This document shows, in pieces, positions 1-6,002 of a stretch of DNA of 12,405 nt (positions within the stretch are counted from its first letter, which is position 1; every line of letters starts with the position of its first letter). The stretch is from Thermoleophilia bacterium (lineage in GTDB: Bacteria; Actinomycetota; Thermoleophilia; Gaiellales; SKUG01). The stretch spans positions 1 to 12,405 of the forward strand of contig JAOPYW010000248.1 of the NCBI GenBank assembly GCA_025964405.1, in the 5' to 3' direction. Both the position numbers and the translations under genes were made by a program. The notes beneath the pieces are model-generated. The model was not told the DNA's origin. It did no database searches and saw only the letters and a program-made list of their open reading frames with translations.

Positions 1-61
1 GGAGCTGGTCGCCTTCGACAGCCGCGACGGCGGCTTCGGCATCGCGGTGCGCCCCGCCTGA
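1..61 (+). CDS. C-terminal fragment of an unidentified protein
   Basis: The window opens inside a forward reading frame (codons starting at base 2) that ends in TGA at 59-61. Only 19 residues are visible, ELVAFDSRDGGFGIAVRPA, too few to name a family. The TGA is followed at once by the stop codon of the reverse-strand gene (CTA at 62-64), so the two genes converge with no spacer. Codon composition (GTC, GCC, GAC, GGC) fits the coding genes in the rest of the window, which is the main reason to believe the frame is real. No terminator can be placed between the two genes. Confidence 0.45.
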   Translation, partial: ELVAFDSRDGGFGIAVRPA

Positions 62-361
62 CTAGTTGGCGTGCGGCTTGAGGAGGCTGCCGGCGGTGGT
101 GCCGATCGCGGCCGCCCCGGCCAGCGCACCGATGCTGGCCAGGACCGGGCGCAGGCCCTTCATCGGCGAGAACAGCCCGAAGCTGATCGTGGAGAGCGTG
201 GCTGCCAGCGTCGCTCCCCCGAAGGCGAGTCGCTCAGGAGCCGGCGGCGTGCCCCACCCCTGTGCGCGCTCGTTCGGCAGGCTCGTGGTGATGCCGAGGC
301 CCACGGCCGTGGCGAGCGCCGATGCGCCGATGCCGAGTGCGGTCACACGTGGAATGAACAC
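62..361 (-). CDS. small three-helix membrane protein, function unknown
   Basis: A 99-residue protein that I do not recognise. It starts with GTG (complement of 359-361), preceded on the same strand by GGGGGA seven bases upstream, a good ribosome binding site that fixes this start. It is rich in Ala and Gly, with three hydrophobic stretches at about residues 6-28, 45-64 and 70-94. Between the first two is a short polar loop (about 29-44, PNERAQGWGTPPAPER). It ends in KPHAN. The layout suggests a small integral membrane protein with three helices; residues 1-28 could instead be a signal anchor. It stands alone on the strand: the next reverse gene upstream ends at 493, 131 bases away with a probable terminator between. 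Its stop abuts the stop of the preceding forward gene. No function can be inferred. Confidence 0.65.
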   Translation of the reverse strand: MFIPRVTALGIGASALATAVGLGITTSLPNERAQGWGTPPAPERLAFGGATLAATLSTISFGLFSPMKGLRPVLASIGALAGAAAIGTTAGSLLKPHAN

Positions 362-452
362 GAACGTTTCCCCCGAAGATCGCGACGGCCCCCCAGCAGT
401 CGCTACCGGTGTATCGCGAATCGGGTCGCATTCGTTGCAGGCGGTGTCGAAG

Positions 453-471
453 GGCGCGCTACCAGCGCACC
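453..471 (-). terminator. candidate hairpin terminator of the 5'-nucleotidase gene
   Basis: Bases 453-460 (GGCGCGCT) pair with 464-471 (AGCGCACC) across a three-base loop, giving eight pairs including one G:U. The hairpin lies 21 bases past the stop codon of the reverse-strand nucleotidase gene. No T-run follows it in the direction of transcription. Such hairpins without U-tracts are common candidates in high-GC actinobacteria but are weaker evidence than a classical terminator. Confidence 0.4.
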
Positions 472-492
472 GTCAGCCCCGTCGGCCCGGGC

Positions 493-2235
493 TCAGTGCG
501 CGTCGGCGGGCAGCGCGCCGGCGTCGAGCACGATGCGACCGGGAGTCTCGGTCGGGAGGTCCTTCGACTTCGCGAACCACGCCACGAGGGCGTCGAGGTC
601 GACCCCGATGTCCTGGCGCTTGCGCCCCTTCTTGAGCACCGTGAAGCCGTCGCCGCCGTCGGCGATGAACGAGTTCGCGGCGACCGAGTAGGTCTGCTTC
701 GGGTCGAGCTTCGATCCGTCGGGGAGCACGACGCTGGCGATGCGGGAGCCGACCGGCTTCGTCAGGTCGAGGTGCACCGTCAGGCCACTGACCTGGAGCA
801 CGCGCGGCTCCGGCCCCTCGAACTGCTGCTCGAGCATCGCCTGCACCTCGGCGCCGGTCAGCTCGAGCTTCATGACTCGGTTCGCGAACGGCTGCACCCC
901 GAAGATGGTGCCCCACGTGAGCTTGCCGGCCGTGGGCAGGTCCTGGCGGATGCCGCCGGGGTTCATGAATGCGAAGTCGGCCTTCGCGAAGTCGCGCTGG
1001 GCGTCGGCGATGACACCACCGAGCAGGGTCTCGCCGGCTGCACTCCGGGTGCGCGTGAGCGGTGCCTTGAGCTCGGTGATGACCTTCTCGGTGCGGGGAG
1101 CGACGGCCGCGTGGAACGTCTTCACCATCGCACCGACCTTGGCATCGGGCTGGATGCCGTGCTCGTCGTTGCGGATGAGCCGCGAGCTGCCGCCGACGAC
1201 CTTGCCGGTGGTGCGATCGACCTTGAGGTCGACCTCGGCGAGCGCCTTGGCGTAGGAGCCCGCCTGCACGACCTGCTTGCCGGCGATCTCGGTCGCGTAC
1301 TCGGTGTGCGAGTGGCCGGAGATGATGGCGCCGACCGCGGGGTCGAGGCCCTTGGCGATGTCGACGATGGGTCCACTGATCTCGGTCGTCGACCCCTTCG
1401 CCGGCGTGCCGCCCTCGTGGATCATCACGACGATCGTCTTCGCGCCGGCCGCCTTCATGGCGGGCACGTACCTGTTTATCGCGGCGACCGGATCGAGGGC
1501 CGTGACGTTCGGGATACCCTTGGCCACCGTGACGTTCTTGAGGTCGGCGGTGGTCGCCCCGATGAACCCGATCTTGACGCCGTTGACGACGCGGATGGTG
1601 AACGGGGGCAGGATCGGCTTCTTGGTCTTGGTGTCGACGACGTTCGCGTTCACCCAGGCGAACGGGCTCCCCGGCCAGGCCGGCCTGCCCTTCGCGGCGG
1701 CCACGTGCGCGGCGCCGGACTTCGCGCCGACGACCGCGTTCGCGCCCGTGCGGCGCCTGCCCTTCTTGGGGGGAGCGATGCCCTGCCGAGCCTCGGCGGC
1801 GCTCAGCGCGGCGTCGCCGTAGATCATGCGGATCGCCTGCGCGTAGCCCTTGTCGAATTCATGGTTGCCGAACGTGGTGAGGTCAAGCCCCATCTGGTCG
1901 AGCACGGCGATCGTCGACTGGTGCTGCAGCAGCGTCGATTCGGGCTGCGCCGCCCCGACGAGGTCGCCCGCCGCCACGAACACGGTGCCGTTCGGGTTGC
2001 CGGCGCGCTCACGCTGCACGTAGGCCGCGAGGGTCGCCGCTCCACCGATCTCGACGTCGCCGACCTTCGAGGTGCTGTCGGTCAGCTGCCCGTGGAAGTC
2101 GTTGATCGAGAGGATCCGCACGTCGGCGATGTTGGCATCCGTGCCAGGTGTCGGCGCGCCGGCGCCCGCAGGAGCGGCCACGGTCGCGGCGAGTGCCGTC
2201 ATGAGGGGTGCGGAGATGGGCGGGAGTGCGCTCAC
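493..2235 (-). CDS. exported 5'-nucleotidase / metallophosphatase (UshA family)
   Basis: A 580-residue protein with the two-domain layout of UshA-type 5'-nucleotidases, which remove phosphate from extracellular nucleotides or related esters using two metal ions. Metallophosphatase motifs appear in order: NDFHG (45-49), AGD (89-91), GNHEFD (123-128), IHEGG (272-276) and GHSHTEY (307-313). The C-terminal substrate domain carries NPGGIR (425-430), the WGTIFGVQPFAN region (441-452) and DGGDGFT (526-532). Start: GTG at 2233-2235 is the first start after an in-frame stop, with GGGAG about ten bases upstream. The N-terminus (about 1-28, ending PAGAGA) is hydrophobic and Ala-rich like a signal peptide but lacks basic residues; an ATG at residue 12 is a weaker alternative. 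A Lys/Arg/Ala-rich insert lies at about 142-190 between the two halves of the metallophosphatase domain. It is monocistronic. Substrate cannot be told from sequence. Confidence 0.9.
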   Translation of the reverse strand: MSALPPISAPLMTALAATVAAPAGAGAPTPGTDANIADVRILSINDFHGQLTDSTSKVGDVEIGGAATLAAYVQRERAGNPNGTVFVAAGDLVGAAQPESTLLQHQSTIAVLDQMGLDLTTFGNHEFDKGYAQAIRMIYGDAALSAAEARQGIAPPKKGRRRTGANAVVGAKSGAAHVAAAKGRPAWPGSPFAWVNANVVDTKTKKPILPPFTIRVVNGVKIGFIGATTADLKNVTVAKGIPNVTALDPVAAINRYVPAMKAAGAKTIVVMIHEGGTPAKGSTTEISGPIVDIAKGLDPAVGAIISGHSHTEYATEIAGKQVVQAGSYAKALAEVDLKVDRTTGKVVGGSSRLIRNDEHGIQPDAKVGAMVKTFHAAVAPRTEKVITELKAPLTRTRSAAGETLLGGVIADAQRDFAKADFAFMNPGGIRQDLPTAGKLTWGTIFGVQPFANRVMKLELTGAEVQAMLEQQFEGPEPRVLQVSGLTVHLDLTKPVGSRIASVVLPDGSKLDPKQTYSVAANSFIADGGDGFTVLKKGRKRQDIGVDLDALVAWFAKSKDLPTETPGRIVLDAGALPADAH

Positions 2236-2236
2236 T

Positions 2237-2268
2237 ACCTGTTTCTCCCACCCCGGCTTCGCACAGGT
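2237..2268 (-). promoter_or_regulatory. inverted repeat enclosing the nucleotidase ribosome binding site
   Basis: ACCTGT (2237-2242) and ACAGGT (2263-2268) are perfect inverted arms separated by 20 bases. On the reverse strand the loop contains the GGGTGGGAG ribosome-binding region of the nucleotidase gene, and one arm ends one base before the GTG start. A competing pairing, CCACC with GGTGG, would also cover the ribosome-binding bases. It could be an RNA hairpin controlling translation or an operator. It matches no riboswitch class I know. Confidence 0.3.
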
Positions 2269-2336
2269 GGAGTCGAATCTGCGCGCCGTGGCTCAGGTAG
2301 GACCGTCGTGTGGCCGGTATGTCCGCAGGGCGCAAC

Positions 2337-2531
2337 CCGTTCGGTCGGGGCGACTTTGGCCCCACACAGGGGGCTCGATCGACCAACGCCCCGGCCGAGA
2401 ACGCGTCGAGGTCCGGGCGAACTCGTGCCAACCGAACACGTGCGGGCTGAACGCGTGCCATGTGTGCTTTCGGTCTCGGCGTTGGTCACTTTGGCCCCGT
2501 GTGCGGGGCCGAAGTCGCCGCACGCGAACGG
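2337..2531. repeat. palindromic intergenic element with 54-base imperfect inverted repeats
   Basis: Bases 2337-2390 and the reverse complement of 2478-2531 align without gaps and agree at about 42 of 54 positions. The inner 42 bases (2349-2390 against 2478-2519) agree at 34. Both arms contain CCGTTCG at the outer end, five variable bases, then GGCGACTT, and end with a perfect GACCAACGCC at the inner end (2381-2390; complement 2478-2487). The arms flank an 87-base centre. The element has no coding capacity and no obvious flanking target duplication. The shape fits a MITE-like or REP-like dispersed palindrome, but only this one copy is visible, so membership in a family is inference. Confidence 0.6.
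2488..2515. other. 11-pair hairpin inside the right arm of the palindromic element
   Basis: ACTTTGGCCCC (2488-2498) pairs with GGGGCCGAAGT (2505-2515) across the six-base loop GTGTGC. All eleven positions pair, one as G:U. The left arm has only a five-pair version (GCCCC 2359-2363 with GGGGC 2370-2374), although the same ACTTTGGCCCC occurs at 2353-2363. It is not positioned to terminate either flanking gene, since both are transcribed away from it. Confidence 0.55.
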
Positions 2532-2622
2532 ATCGGCCGTCGAACCGACCTGAAACGGGCCCGATCGACGCAGGCTGGACGACTTGCAGCGGACATTCGC
2601 CGACGTGGGCTTTCCAGAGTCG

Positions 2623-2658
2623 TAGTATCGAACCGAGGCGCGCTCCCGACGGGAGCGC
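2623..2658 (+). promoter_or_regulatory. possible promoter and 5'-leader hairpin of the superoxide dismutase gene
   Basis: TAGTAT (2623-2628) resembles a -10 element, but I see no good -35 at the expected distance. Directly downstream, GCGCTCCC (2640-2647) pairs perfectly with GGGAGCGC (2651-2658) across the loop GAC. If transcription starts near 2635, this hairpin would sit close to the 5' end of the mRNA, about 28 bases before the start codon. It leaves the AGGAG ribosome binding site (2677-2681) exposed, so it is more likely to stabilise the mRNA than to block translation. Confidence 0.35.
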
Positions 2659-2686
2659 CGGAGGATCGACCGACACAGGAGTTGGC

Positions 2687-3328
2687 ATGACCACTGCTAT
2701 CGCGTGGCCGCTGCAGGGCGGCGACATCAAGACCATCGAGTGGAACGACGCATGGACGTCGCTCAACGGCATCAGCGAGAGCACGATGCGCGCGCACTGG
2801 AAGCTCTACGAGGGCTACGTGGGCAAGTGGAAGGAAGCCGACGCGAAGCTCAAGGGAGCCGACCTGTCGACCGCCAACCAGATCGTCTCCGACTGGCGCG
2901 CCCTCAAGACCGACATCACGTTCGCCATCGGCGGCGTGAAGAACCACCAGCTCTACTTCTCGCTGCTCGGCGGCGACGGCTCGGCTCCGACCGGTTGGCT
3001 CGCCGACGCGATCGACAAGCAGTGGGGCTCGTTCGACCAGCTCAAGGCCGACCTCAAGGCGACCGCGATCGCCGGCCGCGGCTGGGCCTGGCTCGCCTTC
3101 GACTGGGAGACCGGCCTGCTCGGCACCTACCTCGGTGACGCGCAGAACACGTTCCCGGTGTGGAACGCGACCCCCATCGTCGCGCTCGACGTCTACGAGC
3201 ACGCGTACTTCGCCGACTTCGGCACCGACCGCCCGGGCTACATCGATGCGTTCTTCGCGAACCTCGACGGGAACGCCGGGGTCGCAACCGCCGAGGCGTG
3301 CGAGATCCAGAAGCGCTTCAGCGCCTGA
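2687..3328 (+). CDS. Fe/Mn-type superoxide dismutase
   Basis: A 213-residue protein of the iron/manganese superoxide dismutase family, which converts superoxide to oxygen and hydrogen peroxide. Four candidate metal ligands are in place: His37 (RAHWKLYEGYV), His87 (KNHQLYF), Asp168 and His172 (LDVYEHAYF). Other family marks are LLGGDG (93-98), GRGWAWLAF (130-138) and DAQN (151-154) before the last ligands, then RPGYIDAFF. The first helix has HWKLYEGYV where classical enzymes have the HHxKHHxxYV pattern, which places it in a divergent subfamily; iron or manganese use cannot be read off. The ATG at 2687 is chosen because AGGAG lies five bases upstream; the frame stays open far upstream without a better site. 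No signal peptide, so it should be cytoplasmic. It is monocistronic, with a strong hairpin downstream. Confidence 0.88.
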   Translation: MTTAIAWPLQGGDIKTIEWNDAWTSLNGISESTMRAHWKLYEGYVGKWKEADAKLKGADLSTANQIVSDWRALKTDITFAIGGVKNHQLYFSLLGGDGSAPTGWLADAIDKQWGSFDQLKADLKATAIAGRGWAWLAFDWETGLLGTYLGDAQNTFPVWNATPIVALDVYEHAYFADFGTDRPGYIDAFFANLDGNAGVATAEACEIQKRFSA

Positions 3329-3344
3329 TCGACCCCGGTCGATC
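3327..3344 (+). other. short perfect inverted repeat at the dismutase stop codon
   Basis: GATCGAC (3327-3333) and GTCGATC (3338-3344) flank the four bases CCCG and begin inside the TGA stop codon. It may form a small hairpin ahead of the stronger terminator hairpin at 3359-3384. Confidence 0.4.
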
Positions 3345-3358
3345 GACGAGTGTCACAC

Positions 3359-3384
3359 GCGGGGTCGCCTTCGGGCGGCCCCGT
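3359..3384. terminator. shared terminator hairpin with UUCG tetraloop
   Basis: CGGGGTCGCC (3360-3369) pairs with GGCGGCCCCG (3374-3383) around the loop TTCG, giving ten pairs with one G:U; G3359-T3384 may add another wobble pair. A C(UUCG)G cap is among the most stable RNA tetraloops. The hairpin sits 30 bases after the forward dismutase gene and 22 bases after the reverse delta-60 gene, so it can serve both convergent transcripts. No long T-run follows on either strand. Confidence 0.65.
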
Positions 3385-3406
3385 TCGTCGTTCGAGGAGC
3401 TCGGTC

Positions 3407-5311
3407 TCAGGGAGACGTGACCGAGAACAGCACCGGAGCGACGTACGCTCCCGGGGTCTCGTTCGATCGCGTGCGCACACCGAAGCGCAGGCGCGAGGTA
3501 GCTGAAGCGCCGACCGCCGTCGTGTGGGCGATCGTCGTGGCAGACGTCGGAACCGCGGCCCACCACGCGCCGTTCGCGGCGGGGCAGGTCGCGTTCGCCG
3601 TCCAGTCGGCGACCGAGCCGGTCGTCGATACGAGGCAGGCACCGAACAGGCCGGTACCGGGCGTCGTCCAGTCGCTGACGCCCGCCGCGTACTGGGGCAT
3701 CGAACCGGCGGAGTCGAACACCAGCAGGCACGCGTCCACGCCTGTGGCGCCCATCGCGCAATTGCCGACTGACGCGAAGTGGCCGTCGGCGTCATCGATC
3801 GTCGCGCGTGCACGCTGGTCGATGCCCGCGCCCGGCGCGACCGATCGTGCCAGGAAGCCGTCGCCGTCGAACGTCGGGTCGAGCACGCCTGTGGCGAGAT
3901 ACCGGGCGAAACACAGGTCGACGCCCGAGCCGAGCCCGAGGTCGCAGTCGCCTGCGGTGACGAGCGTGCCGTCGCCTTGCGGCAACAACGACCAGATGTG
4001 GTCGGTACCCGTCCCTGCCGAGCGCGCGAGCGTCACGCGGCCCCCCGTACCGAACGCGGGGTCGAGTGTTCCATCGGTTCGGAGGCGGAAGATGCAGCCG
4101 TCGACGCCCGTGGCGCCACCCATCGCACAGTCGCCGCCCACCACCAACTTGCCGTCAGCCTGCAGCGCAGCGGCAAGGATGCTGTCGGTCCCCGTCCCGG
4201 GAGCTACTGCGAACGTCGCCACGCCATCACCGTCGAAGCTCGGGTCGAGCGCGCCGTTGTCGGTGTACCGGACCGCGCAACCGTCGAACGTCGACGTGCC
4301 GGTGACGTAGCAGTATCCGGCCCCGATGACCCGGCCGTCCTCCTGGATGACCAGGTCGCGGAACTCCTGGTTGCCGCCCGTTCCGAGCGCGTCGGTCACG
4401 ACGTAGCCTGCGCCTGAGCCGAAGCTGGGGTCGAGCGCGCCGTCGGAGCGGTACCGCGCGACGAGCAACTGCGTGCCGGTGACGCCCTCGATGAACCCCC
4501 CGATGACGATCGATCCGTCCGATCGGAGCGCGACGCCGCGTGCACTGTCGTTGAGCGAGGCGAACGCGGAGATCGAGGTCGTCGCGATGCCGTCGCCGCT
4601 GAAGGTCGGGTCGAGTGCTCCGCTCGTGTCGTAGCGGACCAGGCAGATGTCGTTGCCGGTGGCTCCCATGTCGCACGCGCCGACCAGCACGAACTTGCCG
4701 TCCGGCTGGAGCAGCAGGTCGAATCCCCTGTCGGTACGGGCGCCCGGTCCGACCGACGTCGTGACCTTGCCACCCACCCCGAACGTCGGGTCGAGCGAGC
4801 CCGTCGTCGTGTACCTGACGAGACAGAGGTCCACTCCCGTCGTCGCCCCCATGTCGCAGTCACCGCCGGTCACGAGCCTGCCATCGGGCTGGCGAACCAG
4901 ACCGCTCGGGGTGTCGGCACCGGCACCCGTCGCCGCAGCGGTCGTGACGACACCGTCGCTGTCGAACGTCGGGTCGAGCGCGCCCGAGGCGGGCTGGAAC
5001 ATCCCGACACCGGCACCGTCGGCCTGGCGCACCTGCAGCTGCGACACGCCGTTGGTCGATCCGAAGGCCACCACGCAATCCGCACTCGTCACCACGGCCG
5101 ACCCGGGCTGCAGCGCACCGAACTGAAGCGTCGAGGGGGCGACACACGCCGACGTGTCGAGTGACGTGGCCGCCACGACCGACGCGGCGACCGTGACGGA
5201 GGAGGTCGCCGCCGGAGCGGATGCGGCAGCGATGCCGCACGCGATCGCGGCGCACACCAGGAGCAGGGTGCACCAGCGCGCCTTGACCGGGTGGTGGCGG
5301 GAGTCGAACAT
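3407..5311 (-). CDS. exported delta-60 repeat (beta-propeller-like) protein
   Basis: A 634-residue protein. Residues 1-35 look like a signal peptide: basic start (R5, K10, R12), a core of TLLLVCAAIACGIAAA, and an Ala-rich cleavage region. Seven copies of a repeat of about 60 residues follow, each marked by LDP(T/S/A)F at residues 112, 173, 233, 293, 355, 416 and 477, a spacing of 60-62. Each repeat also shows a QPDG-like turn and a final VRY-like strand, the signature of the delta-60 (DUF5122) family, which probably folds as a propeller. All repeats but the third carry a Cys pair about ten residues apart. Flanking segments (about 36-108 and 540-634) look like two parts of one beta-rich module. 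The ATG at 5309-5311 places a basic N-terminus directly before the hydrophobic core; GGAAGG touches the ATG, which is unusually close. Further upstream the frame runs antisense to the ACT gene. Function is unknown; it is exported or surface-located. Confidence 0.8.
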   Translation of the reverse strand: MFDSRHHPVKARWCTLLLVCAAIACGIAAASAPAATSSVTVAASVVAATSLDTSACVAPSTLQFGALQPGSAVVTSADCVVAFGSTNGVSQLQVRQADGAGVGMFQPASGALDPTFDSDGVVTTAAATGAGADTPSGLVRQPDGRLVTGGDCDMGATTGVDLCLVRYTTTGSLDPTFGVGGKVTTSVGPGARTDRGFDLLLQPDGKFVLVGACDMGATGNDICLVRYDTSGALDPTFSGDGIATTSISAFASLNDSARGVALRSDGSIVIGGFIEGVTGTQLLVARYRSDGALDPSFGSGAGYVVTDALGTGGNQEFRDLVIQEDGRVIGAGYCYVTGTSTFDGCAVRYTDNGALDPSFDGDGVATFAVAPGTGTDSILAAALQADGKLVVGGDCAMGGATGVDGCIFRLRTDGTLDPAFGTGGRVTLARSAGTGTDHIWSLLPQGDGTLVTAGDCDLGLGSGVDLCFARYLATGVLDPTFDGDGFLARSVAPGAGIDQRARATIDDADGHFASVGNCAMGATGVDACLLVFDSAGSMPQYAAGVSDWTTPGTGLFGACLVSTTGSVADWTANATCPAANGAWWAAVPTSATTIAHTTAVGASATSRLRFGVRTRSNETPGAYVAPVLFSVTSP

Positions 5312-5480
5312 CCTTCCGGAAATCGACCGGAACCGCCCGTGGCTTGATGCGATCCCAGCACGAATGTCAGCTTCGTTCCGTGACGAAATGATGTTGCGGG
5401 CATGGGCTGGGTTGCCAGTGTGCGACGGCGGGCAGGTTCGGACGGCCGTACCTCGAAGGTAGCCCCGTGAAGGAGCCCAC
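5312..5480. promoter_or_regulatory. divergent intergenic region between delta-60 gene and ACT operon
   Basis: This 169-base stretch separates two divergently transcribed genes and must hold both promoters. Its middle looks less GC-rich than the coding DNA around it. I see an inverted pair TTCGT (5372-5376) and ACGAA (5383-5387) and another, TACCT-CGA-AGGTA (5449-5461), just upstream of the operon's ribosome binding site (GAAGGAG, 5469-5475). Neither hexamer set of a standard promoter can be assigned with confidence. Confidence 0.3.
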
Positions 5481-6002
5481 ATGAACCAGTTTGCGATCGC
5501 GGCCATGGGCGGCGACCAACCCGGCATCGTCGCCGCGGTCGGTGAGGCGCTGCTCAACCTGGGCGGCAACATCGACGACTCCTCGATGACCATCCTCGGC
5601 GGCCAGTTCGCCATGCTGCTCGTGGTCAACGTCGACCGCGACCGTGATTCCCTCGACGCGGCCCTGCGCCCCGTCGCCGAGCGCTTCGGCCTCAAGCTCG
5701 AGGTGAGCGACGCCGAGCCCCACCCGTTCAGCGATCAGGACCGCGACGACTACGTGGTCGCCGCCTACGGCCCCGATCGCGGCGGCCTCGTGTCGACCCT
5801 CTCGCGCGTGCTCGCTGACGTGCACGCGAACATCAACGACTTCGGCAGCCGGCTCGGCGCCGACAGCACGTTCGCCATGTGGTTCAACGTCAGCCTCGCC
5901 GACGACACGAACCTCGAGCAGCTGCGCGGCCAGCTCGACGCGGCGGGTCGCGAACTCGGCCTCGACGTGCGGCTGTACCAGGCGGAGGCCGAAGAGCTCT
6001 GA
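5481..6002 (+). CDS. double-ACT-domain protein, GcvR-like
   Basis: A 173-residue cytoplasmic protein made almost entirely of two ACT domains, the fold used to bind amino acids and other small ligands. The first spans about residues 3-78 (MGGDQPGIVAAVGEALLNLGGNI), the second about 91-168 (YGPDRGGLVSTLSRVLADVHANI). Both carry the GxDxxGIV/GLV-type turn and the helix ending in ANI/GNI that mark the family. Proteins of this length and layout resemble the glycine cleavage regulator GcvR; the first domain also resembles the N-terminus of formyltetrahydrofolate deformylase, but no hydrolase domain follows. The start is set by GAAGGAG five bases before the ATG. It opens the operon, and its TGA overlaps the ATG of peptide deformylase by one base. 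The ligand and regulated target are unknown. Confidence 0.85.
   Translation: MNQFAIAAMGGDQPGIVAAVGEALLNLGGNIDDSSMTILGGQFAMLLVVNVDRDRDSLDAALRPVAERFGLKLEVSDAEPHPFSDQDRDDYVVAAYGPDRGGLVSTLSRVLADVHANINDFGSRLGADSTFAMWFNVSLADDTNLEQLRGQLDAAGRELGLDVRLYQAEAEEL

Larger units (their letters stand above)
2236..2686. other. 451-base intergenic region with palindromic element and divergent leaders
   Basis: No credible gene lies here. Several reading frames cross it, but they are remnants of neighbouring frames or mirror images produced by the inverted repeats. Going rightwards it holds the leader of the reverse-strand nucleotidase gene (2236-2336), the palindromic repeat element (2337-2531), then a stretch with a possible promoter and 5' leader for the superoxide dismutase gene (2532-2686). 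I looked for a tRNA and a known riboswitch and found neither. Confidence 0.7.

Noticed and set aside
2236..2300. tRNA-like sequence (TTCGACT resembling a T-loop on the reverse strand)
   Set aside because: The bases either side do not form the five-pair T-stem and no acceptor or anticodon stem can be built on either strand.
2399..2456. LexA (SOS) boxes suggested by the GAAC half-sites
   Set aside because: All four repeats point the same way and lack the opposing GTTC half at the required distance.
409..2553. Forward open frame of 714 codons across the nucleotidase gene
   Set aside because: It is antisense to a gene with full catalytic motifs, is rich in Arg, Gly, Asp and Leu as high-GC shadow frames are, and has no recognisable domain or ribosome binding site.
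2072..2686. N-terminal extension of the superoxide dismutase
   Set aside because: The frame is open by chance through the intergenic element; AGGAG five bases before 2687 and the family's usual N-terminus fix the start there.
3135..4310. Forward open frame overlapping the dismutase end and the delta-60 gene
   Set aside because: Composition is Ser/Pro/Arg/Thr-rich with no motif; the reverse strand holds regular 60-residue repeats.
5312..5695. N-terminal extension of the delta-60 protein
   Set aside because: The frame is open upstream but runs antisense into the ACT gene, and the residues before the ATG at 5311 look non-coding; a signal peptide begins at that ATG.
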